DNA of 64,000 nt from JAUCQB01 sp964586235 (GTDB lineage: Bacteria; Planctomycetota; Phycisphaerae; UBA1845; PWPN01): NCBI GenBank assembly GCA_964586235.1, contig CAZPIO010000009.1, forward strand, positions 39,218 through 103,217. Reading direction: 5' to 3'. Of the stretch, positions 55,425-64,000 are shown piece by piece (the first letter of the stretch is position 1; every line of letters begins with the position of its first letter). A program made the translations under genes and the position numbers. Below the pieces are notes generated by a model. That model made no database searches, was not told the DNA's origin, and saw nothing but the letters and a program-made list of their open reading frames with translations.

Positions 55425-55670
55425 CTTGAAATCAGGCAGTTCCAGGATCGTGTCCTCCTACCTTATTCTACATCCCTGATTGCGGACTTGTCTCCGACAA
55501 CAGGCCGAACGGATCGATTGTTAGCCGCCGGTACCCCCCGGAAAACGCCCGGTAGACACGCCTGCGGCCATTTTTGTATCATGGATGGGGGTCGCGGAAT
55601 CCGATTCAACCCGGCGGAACAACCGGCTTGGGGCGAAAGGGCGCTGTGGACCTGCCGATCAGGCGAGGGA

Positions 55671-58600
55671 ATGAGCGTGATCCAGCATCTCAAGTGCCTT
55701 CGGACCATCACCGTGGCTGCGGCCGCCCTTTCAAGCATCACGACCGGAACGGCCCTTGCCCAGCGCTCGCTGGGAGACCTCAGCGGCCCCTGGCAACTGC
55801 TCGTCGATGATCATTCCATCGAAGGCAAGACCGCTGTCACCCGCACCTATCACCCCTTCGAAAAATACGCCGGCAACCCTGTCCTGCTGCCCACCGAGGC
55901 ATGGGAGGACAGCGTCACCTATATCTACGGCACCGTCCTGCCGGCCGAGGACACCAGCGGATATCGCATGTGGTACCACACCCTGCGTCCCGAGGACACC
56001 GACAACGACGGCAGCAATATCCTCTACGCTACCAGTCCGGACGGAGTCAACTGGACCAAGCCCAATCTCGGCATCCGGTCCTGGCACGGCTCGACGGCCA
56101 ACAACATGATCTTCGTACGGCCAGGCCAGAGCGGCATCACCTCGGTGCTCCACACGCCGTGGAACGCCGATCCCGACCGGCAATACACGCTGATGAACTT
56201 CGACATCGGCGGCTACTGGGGTGCTTACTCGCCCGATGGTATCCACACATTCGATCTGCCCAACAATCCCGTCATCACCGACGGCGGCGACGTCGGGCAG
56301 TTTATGTGGGACCCGTTCGTGCAGCAGTTCCGCGGTTACGTGAAGCTCAATTCCTATGTCAACGGGCTCAAGCGCCGAAGCGTCGGCCACAGCACGACCG
56401 CCGCCATCGAGAGCTGGCCGCCGCTGGCCCTCATTCTCGAACCGGACACGTTCGACGACCGCTGGGTCCCGGCCGGCACTGTTCAGCGAACGCACATGTA
56501 TGGCATGTCCGTGTTCGCCTACGAATCCATGTATCTCGGCTTCCTCTGGATCTTCCGGGCCACCGACGTTGACGGCTACTACATCGGGCCCGTCTATGCG
56601 GAACTGGTCAGCAGCCGCGATGCAGTGAACTGGAAACGGGAGGAGGGAGACCGCCCTCCCATCCTGCCCCTCGGAGCCCCCGGCCAATGGGATGACGGAC
56701 AGCTCTATACCGCCATCGCCCCGGTCTTCAACGGCAACACGCTGATGGTCTACTACGGAGCCTGTGACAACGTCCACGGCTATGCCACCAAGCTGCTCAA
56801 CTGCGCAATCGGTCTGGCGACGCTGCGTAAGGACGGGTTTGTCTCTCTGGATGCCGGGCCGAGCGGTGGAAGCGTCTCGACCAAGAGCCTCGTCGGGGCA
56901 TCCGGACCGCTCCACGTCAACTACAAGGCGACAGCCGGCCAGCTCGCGGTCGAGGTCCTCGACAGCAGCGACGCCGTCATCCCCGGTTACAGCGAAAGCG
57001 AATGCATCCCCCTGCAAGGCGACAGCATCGACGAGGTCGTGACCTGGCAGACCCACACTCAAGTGCCCGAGGACCTCGGCCCGATACGCCTGCGGTTCAT
57101 CCTCCAGAACGCTTCGCTCTACTCTTACATGGTCGGGGAGATCGTGGATCCCCCTGCGATCACTCAGCAGCCCCTGGACCGAACCGTGGCGATCGGGGCA
57201 GGCACAACCTTTACGGTCCAGGCCATGGGTACGGCTCCCCTCTCTTACCAATGGCGGAAGAATGATCGAAACCTTGCCGACGGAGGTCACTACTCCGGCA
57301 CAGGCACGCCCACCTTGTCCGTAACGGCCACCGACCTGGGCGACGTGGCCATTTACACCTGTGTGGTGTCAAACGCCTACGGGAGCGCGACCTCGGCCGA
57401 GGCAAAGCTCAATATCACCATCGCGCAGTTCAACGGGCTCGGGGCTGTACCCGGAATGACCGGAAGCACCGCAACCGGAATCACCTCCGATGGCTCGATC
57501 ATCTGTGGCACCAGCGGCAGCCAGGCGTTCATCTGGACCGACGGCGGCGGTATCAAAGGTCTCGGCGTCCCCACGGGTGCTTCCACCAGCAGCGCCGCCG
57601 GCGTGGGCCTGCATAACGGATCGGTGGTCGCGGCGGTCAACACCAACACATCGACCTTCAAGGCCAAACGTTGGGTCGGCAATACGCTCGGACAAGGTGC
57701 ATTCAGCGATCTTCCGCGTCCGGGCGCGAGCCTGGAATGGACCGCCTCCGGCCTGGGCACCAACAGCACTTCCGAAGTGTGGATCAGCGGCAGCACAGTC
57801 AACGGCGGCGACGGCAACGGCCGGCAGGCTTGCCGCTACCGGCAGAGCACGGGAACAACCGATCTGCCGACTCTGCCCCCCAACGGCCATGACAACTCCG
57901 ACTTCCACGCCGTGTCCGACAACGGCCACTTCGGCGGGCAGTATCAGTACCTGGGAACCGCGCCAAGTGGCGGGGCACGCAACGCGATGAAGTACACCGG
58001 CACCTCTTCCTGCCTTCCGCTCAACACCTTGATCGGTTCACCGACCACGAAAAACGAAGCCCTCGTCAAAGCCGTCTCGCGCAACGGCCTCGTCCAGGGC
58101 GGCTGGAGCTACTACATTAACGAACTCATGCTCTACAAGCCGTGCATCTGGATCGGATCGACCGTCCCCACGGCCGTCGGCTTCATACCCGGCGGCGACA
58201 ACGACAACTACGGTGAAATCCTTGCCCTCAGCGGCGACGGCTCGCTCGCCGGTGGCTACAGCCTTTATCACGGCAGCCCCGACGGGCCCAAGGAAGCTCT
58301 GATCTGGGACTCAGCCAACGGCGTCCGGCAACTACAGGGCTGGCTGGCGGCCCAGTACGGCCTGACCTTTACCGGTTGGACGCTGCAGGAGGTCCGCGGC
58401 ATCTCTGCCGACGGCCTGATCCTGACCGGCAACGGTCTGCACAACGCCGTCGGCGAGGCATGGGTGCTCAAGCTCGTCCCCTATGCCCCCCCGCCGCCGA
58501 CGATCGTGCTGCAGCCGCAATCCCAGAACGTCTGCCCGAACGGCACGGCCGTGCTTCAGATCATCGCGGACGGCCAGGGCCCGATCAGCTACTGGTGGCA

Positions 58601-59009
58601 AAAGGACGGGCAAGGTCTGTATGACAATGGGCACTACACCGGCACGGACTCGCCCATGTTGACCATCACCAATCTGGGCCCGGCAGACGCGGGAGTCTAC
58701 CATTGCGTCGTTACGGCCGGCTTCAACAGCGTTGAATCCGCCGGTGCCACGCTATCGATGTTGCCCGTCGTGCCGGCCGATCTCGACCAGGATTGCGACG
58801 TGGACCAGGATGACGTGACGACCTTCGAATCCTGCGCCGGCGGCCCGGGCGTTCCGTATCCAGCCGCCTGCTCGCTGCCCTTTGACGGCCACGACCCCGT
58901 AGCCGCCGACTTCGACGCCGACCTCGACGTCGATCAACCCGATTTCGGCCTCCTGCACCGCTGCCTGAGCGGCGAAAACGTGCCGCCCGATCCGAACTGC
59001 GGCGGCTGA
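55671..59009 (+). CDS. secreted propeller enzyme-like protein with Ig domains, HAF repeats and dockerin-like tail
   Basis: 1112 residues from ATG 55671; GTG 55677 would be better spaced from GAGGGA, and the open frame upstream to 55188 is antisense to the zinc-ribbon gene. Signal peptide 1-31. A five-bladed propeller (32-400: LLVDDHSIEGK, YRMWYHTLRPEDTD, YATSPDGVNWTKPNLGI) belongs to the GH32/43-like group found also at 31,376. A beta-sandwich (400-500), an Ig domain (495-585, YQWRKNDRNL, YTCVVSN), HAF-type repeats (590-940, VSRNGLVQGG, LSGDGSLAGGYS), a second Ig domain (945-1030) and the EF-hand tail (1035-1112, DQDCDVDQDDV, ending PPDPNCGG) follow. A glycan-active enzyme or binding protein at the surface is likely. 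Confidence 0.8.
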   Translation: MSVIQHLKCLRTITVAAAALSSITTGTALAQRSLGDLSGPWQLLVDDHSIEGKTAVTRTYHPFEKYAGNPVLLPTEAWEDSVTYIYGTVLPAEDTSGYRMWYHTLRPEDTDNDGSNILYATSPDGVNWTKPNLGIRSWHGSTANNMIFVRPGQSGITSVLHTPWNADPDRQYTLMNFDIGGYWGAYSPDGIHTFDLPNNPVITDGGDVGQFMWDPFVQQFRGYVKLNSYVNGLKRRSVGHSTTAAIESWPPLALILEPDTFDDRWVPAGTVQRTHMYGMSVFAYESMYLGFLWIFRATDVDGYYIGPVYAELVSSRDAVNWKREEGDRPPILPLGAPGQWDDGQLYTAIAPVFNGNTLMVYYGACDNVHGYATKLLNCAIGLATLRKDGFVSLDAGPSGGSVSTKSLVGASGPLHVNYKATAGQLAVEVLDSSDAVIPGYSESECIPLQGDSIDEVVTWQTHTQVPEDLGPIRLRFILQNASLYSYMVGEIVDPPAITQQPLDRTVAIGAGTTFTVQAMGTAPLSYQWRKNDRNLADGGHYSGTGTPTLSVTATDLGDVAIYTCVVSNAYGSATSAEAKLNITIAQFNGLGAVPGMTGSTATGITSDGSIICGTSGSQAFIWTDGGGIKGLGVPTGASTSSAAGVGLHNGSVVAAVNTNTSTFKAKRWVGNTLGQGAFSDLPRPGASLEWTASGLGTNSTSEVWISGSTVNGGDGNGRQACRYRQSTGTTDLPTLPPNGHDNSDFHAVSDNGHFGGQYQYLGTAPSGGARNAMKYTGTSSCLPLNTLIGSPTTKNEALVKAVSRNGLVQGGWSYYINELMLYKPCIWIGSTVPTAVGFIPGGDNDNYGEILALSGDGSLAGGYSLYHGSPDGPKEALIWDSANGVRQLQGWLAAQYGLTFTGWTLQEVRGISADGLILTGNGLHNAVGEAWVLKLVPYAPPPPTIVLQPQSQNVCPNGTAVLQIIADGQGPISYWWQKDGQGLYDNGHYTGTDSPMLTITNLGPADAGVYHCVVTAGFNSVESAGATLSMLPVVPADLDQDCDVDQDDVTTFESCAGGPGVPYPAACSLPFDGHDPVAADFDADLDVDQPDFGLLHRCLSGENVPPDPNCGG

Positions 59010-59278
59010 TACTCCTTCAAAGGCCGCTCGATCTGTCGATGCCCTTTGCCTTTCGCCATAACCTACGCTTCTATATAGGGTTACAAGCAGATCGTGGCTT
59101 GCCGGCTCGTCGGGCAGCCTGTTCGCCCCCTTGGTCCATCGCACCAAATCGCCATCGGCCTCCGCAGGTCAGGCCCCCTACCGATGGGACCAAAGTCCAA
59201 TTGCACCAACGCCACGCCGGCTCTAGCATCTGGTATAGGTAGCAGTCCCGGAAACCAACCGGGCTAGGCTTAGAAAAC

Positions 59279-59297
59279 GTCAAGAAAGGTTCTTGAC
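59279..59297. promoter_or_regulatory. palindrome overlapping the -35 box, GTCAAGAA-AGG-TTCTTGAC
   Basis: Perfect 8-bp arms with a 3-base centre. The right arm shares 5 of the 6 bases of the -35 element, an arrangement expected of a repressor or activator site. As an RNA stem it would be upstream of the transcription start, so DNA binding is more likely than attenuation. Confidence 0.5.
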
Positions 59298-59321
59298 ATG
59301 AATAAGAATTTACCTTAGTAT
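59293..59321 (+). promoter_or_regulatory. strong sigma-70-type promoter of the PEP-CTERM gene
   Basis: A consensus -35 TTGACA (59293-59298), a 17-base AT-rich spacer, and TAGTAT (59316-59321, 5 of 6 to TATAAT). Transcription would begin near 59328, leaving a leader of about 110 bases before the ATG at 59438. Confidence 0.7.
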
Positions 59322-59437
59322 GGTTTCATCGGAGGCGCGAGGCGGAGAAGCAGCAAGTCTTCGTTGCTTCCATGGTAATAGCTGCCAGGCGCTCTGCAAG
59401 TTCATGCCGGCGAAAGCCGCAGGAGGAGGATAGCATA

Positions 59438-60259
59438 ATGTCGATACGAGCATCTGCGATACGATTGGTCGTTGCGGGCGGCCTTCTTGCGTGCGGGGTT
59501 GCCGCCCAGGCCACTCCGTTCGTACTCCAGGACCAGAATTCCACCGCCGCCTACGAGACCCAGACGCAAGCTGGGCAGCACTCCTGGATTGTTGACGGTG
59601 TCAACCATCTGAACAAGCAGTGGTTCTGGTATCGTACCGATGCCATGCCCGGGGAGTCCTCAATCGATGCCCTGACACAAGTAGGTGCCGTCGTTACGGA
59701 CACGAACCCCTTCACCGATTCGCGGCCGGATACCCTGGCCGTGCTCTACGCCGATCCTGGTCAGCAGTTCCAGATAGAACTGGGCCTGCGGCTGCGCGGC
59801 GCCACGTTCGGAAGCGGAAGTGCGGACATTGCCGAGCAAATCAGCATCAGGAATCTAACCGGCAGCCCGCTCGGGTTCCACTTCTTCCAGTACGTGGACT
59901 TCGATCTGAACGGCAACCCGCAGGGTGATCTGACTGCTTTTCTCGCGGACAACACGGTTGAACAGAGGAAATTCGGTGGCAGCGTCGTCACGGAGACCGT
60001 GATTACGTCGCGGTCCGACCATCATGAGACTCAACTGGTCCCTATAACCTTGAACAGGTTGAATGACGCGATGCCGACGACCCTGGACGATTCAAATGCC
60101 GCCGGCGCGGCCAACGTAGCCTGGGCCTTCGAGTGGGACGTCACCATCCCCGGCTTCGGTGAATTCCTCATCAGCAAGGACAAGCAGATCACCCCGGAGC
60201 CCGCCACGCTGTCGCTTCTGGCCCTTGGAGGCCTGGTGGCCCTCAGACGCAAACGCTGA
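59438..60259 (+). CDS. PEP-CTERM secreted protein
   Basis: 273 residues from ATG 59438, 7 bases after AGGAGGAGGA; the open frame from 59372 is not used. Signal peptide to about VAAQATP. The body (30-245) is beta-rich (FQIELGLRLRGATFGSGSAD, LGFHFFQYVDFDLNG) without catalytic motifs. C-terminus TPEPATL, a hydrophobic helix and ALRRKR is a PEP-CTERM sorting signal for an exosortase. A near-consensus promoter with an operator-like palindrome, a very good ribosome site and a strong terminator bracket the gene, so it is probably made in large amounts under specific control. Confidence 0.88.
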   Translation: MSIRASAIRLVVAGGLLACGVAAQATPFVLQDQNSTAAYETQTQAGQHSWIVDGVNHLNKQWFWYRTDAMPGESSIDALTQVGAVVTDTNPFTDSRPDTLAVLYADPGQQFQIELGLRLRGATFGSGSADIAEQISIRNLTGSPLGFHFFQYVDFDLNGNPQGDLTAFLADNTVEQRKFGGSVVTETVITSRSDHHETQLVPITLNRLNDAMPTTLDDSNAAGAANVAWAFEWDVTIPGFGEFLISKDKQITPEPATLSLLALGGLVALRRKR

Positions 60260-60860
60260 TAATCGACGGGTAACGCAATACCGGTATTCAATCACTCCAC
60301 GAACAGGGCCACCGACTGCCGGTGGCCCTGTTCTTGCGCGGACGCGGGCCGAAAAGTGTCGGGATGAGTGATTCATCGTGATGGCGTGATGAAGCCCGCT
60401 GACGACATCCGGCCACCCGCCGTGAGGGCACACGGATAGATGGGTACAATGACAACATAAGTGCTCTACAAGGTATTTGCTCGAATTCGACCTCTCGTGT
60501 TAGGGGCGCACCCTTCCTGCCCCCGCCTGACTGACTGCCGCACACCGAAGGCGCAAGCCCGCTCAGGCCTGAAACCTTCCTGCCGGTTTACCCTGGCGCC
60601 CTGTAGTCCAAGCCGGTAAGGACCCTATGTCACGGAGGTTTCACGATCCACAGGCACACGCAAGCCGCGGGACCGGCCGTGCGGTCTGCTTTCCACGCAA
60701 TCCTCCGCCCAATCGCCAGGTATCGCGACCACTTGCCGGCAGAAACCCTCGGTTTCGGATGGACGGCGACGAGGTGGAATCGCTATCATGTAGTTTAGCC
60801 CGGAGGGGAGGTCACCGTGTCTTCCCATGTGGTCGATTCCCGCACGAGGACTGCATTTCC
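60260..60860. other. intergenic region
   Basis: After the terminator nothing convincing is coded on either strand. A weak promoter-like TGGACG, 18 bases, TATCAT lies near 60760-60789, about 75 bases before the next gene. Confidence 0.5.
60301..60333 (+). terminator. intrinsic terminator after the PEP-CTERM gene
   Basis: A perfect 14-bp stem (GAACAGGGCCACCG at 60301-60314, its complement at 60320-60333) with the loop ACTGC; a short T-rich tail (TTCTT) follows. It lies 41 bases after the stop. Confidence 0.85.
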
Positions 60861-63800
60861 ATGAACCGGATGTGTTGCCGATCGAGGCGTCGAGGAGAGG
60901 CTCTGTTCTTGGCCGCGGCCGTGCTGGCCGGGGCGTGCGGGCTGCTCGCGCAGCCGGATACCGCCCGGGGGGAACTGGCCTGGGTCTCACCGAACCACTA
61001 TCGGCTGGTGCTTGAAGTGAACCCTCGCGGGGTAACGCGTTCGAACTCCCCCGCCAGCCTCGACGTCGATTTCGTCCAGGCCCTGGCCGACCAGGGCGGG
61101 TCCGGCACGTTCGACGAGAGCACGCTGGAGGTGGTGGCCTACGGCGCCGCCGGGGCACCCGCAGTGTACGACGCCGGCCGCTCCGGATACGAGCAGTACC
61201 TGCTGCCCTGGCGGGTCGACAAATACTGGGGCGTCAACCGCGTGACACTGAGCTTCGTGATGCCCAGCCAGGCTTACACGCTGTATGCCGTCTACTTCGA
61301 CACTGTCGAGTCCGGTCTGGGCCAGCCGCAGCGCTATCACGGCCTGGTCGGCGACGGCGACTTCTTCCGCGAGGGTTTCAAGCGGCGGGAGATCGGTGCC
61401 TGCCATTTCGACTCTTTCTACGATCTTGACGGCGACGGAGACCTGGACCTGTTCAAGGGCGGCGTCGAGGCGTTCGTGTTCTGCTACGAAAACGTCGGCG
61501 GCAACCGTTTCATCGACCGCGGCCGGCTCACCTCCGGCGGCAACCTGCTGATCCTGCCGCGGGCCGACAGCAACCGGGCGTGGATGACGCTGACGTTCTA
61601 CGATTGGGACGGCGACGGCGACGGCGACCTGTTCGCCAGTTTCGAGGACGGCACCTACAAAGGACAGATCGCGTACTTGGAGAACACCACCTCGCCCGGC
61701 GGGCCGATCACCTTCGTGGACCGCGGCCCGATCAAGACGCAGTCCGGGGCCTCGCTTCACCAGGGCGGCTGGTTCCCGGCGATCACCTTCGTTCGCGACT
61801 GGGACGGCAACGGGGACAACCACCTCGACGCCCTCGTCTCCACCAACAACCGCTGCTACCTGCACCGCAACGTGCGCCTCAACGGCACCAATATGATCAC
61901 GGACAACCCGGTGGCTATACAGGCGGCCGGCTCGGACATCGAGTTGTCCAATCCCCGCTTCGACGCTGCGGATATCGACGCCGACGGCGACTTCGACCTC
62001 TTCGCCGGCACGCAGCCCGGCCCGATCTACATGTTCCTCAACACCGACACCACCGTGCCGCGGACAAATCCGACCTTCGCCGCGGGGCAGGTGATCGCTC
62101 TGGCCGACCCCATCTACATTGCCGACGCCCACTCCGGTGTGAAGGTGGCCGACTTCACCGGCGACGGCCTGCCCGATTTCGTGATCGGACAATTCTGGGA
62201 ACGCGTGCCGGTGGCCACGCCCGAGGCCCCGCGGAACTACGGGGAGCTGCACGAGAACGTGGGGACGCCGACCTCGCCCCAGTTCGTCCGGCGGGACGCG
62301 TCGAGCGGCGCGCCTTACACCGAGCAGTTCCAAGTGTGCGATGCCATCCGCCAGAACGGCGTGCGAGCCAAGGACTGGAATAACGACGGCAGGAAGGACC
62401 TCGTCGCGGCAGACACCGACGGGCACCTCTGGTACTTCCAGAACCTGAACAATGATCTGGCCCCGGTGTTCGCCACCGGTGAGCGGATTTACGCCAACGG
62501 CCAGGTGCTCAGCACCCACGACAATGGCGGCTACGCACGACACGACATCTGCGACTGGAACAACGACGGCAAGAAGGATCTGCTGGTCGCCGACGGCGGA
62601 GGCTGGGTCCGGCTGTTCCTGAACATCGGGACGGACGCCGCGCCGGCATTCGGCACCGGTCAGCGTCTTTCCGCCGGCGGCACCCCCATCGACCGGGGCA
62701 CCCGTGCCAGCCTGCTGGTCTGCGATTGGAACAACGACGGCAAAAAGGACCTTGTATACGCCGACCAAGACAACGGCTACTTTTGGTTCCGCAACGACGG
62801 CAGCGATGCCGGCCCGGCCCTGGCTGCCGCCCAGTCCCTGGGGCTCAACTACTACACCCGGCCGAACCTGGGGTCGTTCGTCGACTGGAACGGTGACGGC
62901 AGAAAAGACTTCATCGCCTGCAAATTCGAAGACGACGTCCGATTCTACAGGAACACCGGAAGCGGCGCACCGGGAACAGTGCCGCAGTTCGCCAATCTGG
63001 ACGGCGTGACCATCGTTCAACCGTTCACCGCGACGCAGATGGTGTCCGGGGCGGATGCGATCGACTGGCGCGGCGACGGAGACCTGGACATCCTCACCGG
63101 GCAGGGCCACGGCGGCAGCGGCCTGCGATTCTACGAGCGCGACCACATCGACGACTCACTCAACGACACGTACCCGACGGTGACCATCATTACGCCGGAC
63201 ACCGTGCCACCGGGCGACGTCAACCCGCTGCGGGCGTATCGCGGCGTGTCCGGCAACGTGCTGCTCACGTGGGTCAATCCTTCCGACGGCGATTTTGCCC
63301 GAACGGTGGTCCGGTACCGGACCGATGCCTTCCCCGCATCGCCGGCCGACGGCGTGCTGGTGTGCGATCGGCCGGCCAGCCCGGGCTCCGGCGACTCGTT
63401 CAGCCACAGCGTGCCCGCTGGACCAGTGTACTACACCGCGTTCGCCTGCGATCTCTCATACAACTACGCCGGCGGCGTGCAGAAGCCGGCCTCCCTCGTC
63501 TGGCTCGACGATCCGTTCGACACCTACGGCGACGGCGCCCTCGACGGCCAGGGCGGCTGGACCAGGTCGGACGCGAATAACAGTTGCATCGTGCAGGGGG
63601 CGGTCCATGCCGGCACGTCGGGCAAAGCCGTAGAACTCTACGGCACCAACGTCTACGACGGAGCGTCGCTGGCCAACTTCGGAACGCTCGTGGGCGGATA
63701 CCACAAGGTCAGCTTCGACATGACCCGCGGCACGGTCCCCGCTGGCAACCAGGCAATCATCGAAGTCTTCGGCGCCGGCCAGAAGATCACCCGAGTCTAC

Positions 63801-64000
63801 TGGAGCAGCAGCTATAACATCCTCACTGGTCCCGGGCCCGCCGTCAGCACTCTGGTTGCCGCGCCGGTTTCCGGCCGGTGGTATCACATCGAGATCGGCA
63901 TCGACTTGGCCAACGGGACGATCGACGCATGGGCCGACGGCGTGCAGAAGATCTTCTCCGCCCCGTTCTACCAGTCGAGCGGTCAGATCGACCTGATCAG
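60861..64000 (+). CDS. secreted FG-GAP repeat protein with FN3-like and LamG-like domains (3' end beyond window)
   Basis: 1046 codons from ATG 60861 (GAGGA about 10 bases upstream) with no stop before the window ends, so it is partial. A signal peptide spans about 1-38 (LFLAAAVLAGACGLL). Roughly ten FG-GAP-type blades follow (175-750), with calcium-loop motifs such as YDLDGDGDLDLFKGG, DIDADGDFDLFAGT, DWNNDGRKDLVAAD and twice DWNNDGKKDL, forming an integrin-like propeller. Next comes the FN3-like domain (795-872, PGSGDSFSHS) shared with the 10,411 and 19,550 genes, then a LamG-like domain opening LDGQGGW. A dockerin-like tail is expected but not in view. Probably a surface adhesin or binding protein. 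Confidence 0.85.
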   Translation, partial: MNRMCCRSRRRGEALFLAAAVLAGACGLLAQPDTARGELAWVSPNHYRLVLEVNPRGVTRSNSPASLDVDFVQALADQGGSGTFDESTLEVVAYGAAGAPAVYDAGRSGYEQYLLPWRVDKYWGVNRVTLSFVMPSQAYTLYAVYFDTVESGLGQPQRYHGLVGDGDFFREGFKRREIGACHFDSFYDLDGDGDLDLFKGGVEAFVFCYENVGGNRFIDRGRLTSGGNLLILPRADSNRAWMTLTFYDWDGDGDGDLFASFEDGTYKGQIAYLENTTSPGGPITFVDRGPIKTQSGASLHQGGWFPAITFVRDWDGNGDNHLDALVSTNNRCYLHRNVRLNGTNMITDNPVAIQAAGSDIELSNPRFDAADIDADGDFDLFAGTQPGPIYMFLNTDTTVPRTNPTFAAGQVIALADPIYIADAHSGVKVADFTGDGLPDFVIGQFWERVPVATPEAPRNYGELHENVGTPTSPQFVRRDASSGAPYTEQFQVCDAIRQNGVRAKDWNNDGRKDLVAADTDGHLWYFQNLNNDLAPVFATGERIYANGQVLSTHDNGGYARHDICDWNNDGKKDLLVADGGGWVRLFLNIGTDAAPAFGTGQRLSAGGTPIDRGTRASLLVCDWNNDGKKDLVYADQDNGYFWFRNDGSDAGPALAAAQSLGLNYYTRPNLGSFVDWNGDGRKDFIACKFEDDVRFYRNTGSGAPGTVPQFANLDGVTIVQPFTATQMVSGADAIDWRGDGDLDILTGQGHGGSGLRFYERDHIDDSLNDTYPTVTIITPDTVPPGDVNPLRAYRGVSGNVLLTWVNPSDGDFARTVVRYRTDAFPASPADGVLVCDRPASPGSGDSFSHSVPAGPVYYTAFACDLSYNYAGGVQKPASLVWLDDPFDTYGDGALDGQGGWTRSDANNSCIVQGAVHAGTSGKAVELYGTNVYDGASLANFGTLVGGYHKVSFDMTRGTVPAGNQAIIEVFGAGQKITRVYWSSSYNILTGPGPAVSTLVAAPVSGRWYHIEIGIDLANGTIDAWADGVQKIFSAPFYQSSGQIDLI

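Larger units (their letters stand above)
59010..59437. other. intergenic region with promoter and structured RNA candidate
   Basis: Holds an imperfect inverted repeat (59131-59141 with 59182-59193), an internal competitor pairing (59153-59158 with 59181-59186), a CCCGG/CCGGG hairpin near 59250, and the promoter with an overlapping palindrome at 59279-59321. No gene was seen. Confidence 0.5.

Noticed and set aside
4777..59006. A classical cellulosome
   Set aside because: The tails look like dockerins, but no cohesin or scaffoldin was found in the window and planctomycete tails of this type are widespread on proteins without cellulase domains.
59216..59260. A c-di-GMP riboswitch before the PEP-CTERM gene
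   Set aside because: A GGAAACC loop in a CCCGG/CCGGG hairpin is reminiscent, but the rest of the GEMM consensus is lacking and the region lies upstream of the promoter, so it would not be in the leader.
60987..63146. A 719-codon open frame on the minus strand
   Set aside because: Antisense to the FG-GAP protein, with no ribosome site or recognisable domain; the plus frame has ten calcium-loop repeats.

Overview
The window looks like a chromosomal piece of a planctomycete, most likely from the Phycisphaerae side of the phylum. This is inferred from high GC, very large secreted multidomain proteins ending in EF-hand (dockerin-like) tails rich in D-x-D-G-D-V-D, two PEP-CTERM proteins, and secreted five-bladed-propeller and TIM-barrel glycosidase-like proteins. 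No rRNA, tRNA or CRISPR array was seen.

Layout. Bases 1-23,750 are an exoprotein region. It holds a PEP-CTERM protein, then a secreted barrel protein and a large non-catalytic adhesin-like protein on either side of a GntR/LacI-type sugar regulator, then a run of same-strand secreted proteins (10,411-22,600) ending in a transglutaminase-like lipoprotein. Six of these proteins carry the dockerin-like tail and share recurring middle modules in different orders. Bases 23,900-34,660 hold lipoproteins and secreted enzymes mostly on the minus strand: an alpha/alpha-barrel-like lipoprotein, an orphan sugar-binding lipoprotein (plus strand), an alpha-glucuronidase-like protein, a GH43/32-like propeller protein followed by a decayed relative, and a protein built of two copies of one domain.

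Bases 34,845-50,784 are mostly housekeeping and signalling: pruA, elbB, prfB with its programmed +1 frameshift, kup, a thioredoxin-fold lipoprotein coupled to a PHP phosphatase, an LpxL-like acyltransferase, a double UspA protein, a TVP38 membrane protein, an AGCS amino-acid symporter, and a histidine kinase followed by two response regulators. Bases 50,889-64,000 return to exoproteins: an NPCBM-containing enzyme-like protein, a zinc-ribbon membrane protein, a propeller/Ig/HAF-repeat protein with a dockerin-like tail, a second PEP-CTERM protein, and an FG-GAP protein cut by the window end.

How it fits together (inference): the secreted enzymes and binding proteins probably attack complex glycans, with tails and PEP-CTERM signals fixing them at the surface. 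The regulator at 5,072-6,217 may control both flanking genes, because a 10-base sequence is shared by their upstream regions. The most distinctive non-coding object is a 151-bp palindromic MITE-like element at 54,604-54,754, flanked by a 9-bp duplication and inserted at the stop codon of a gene.
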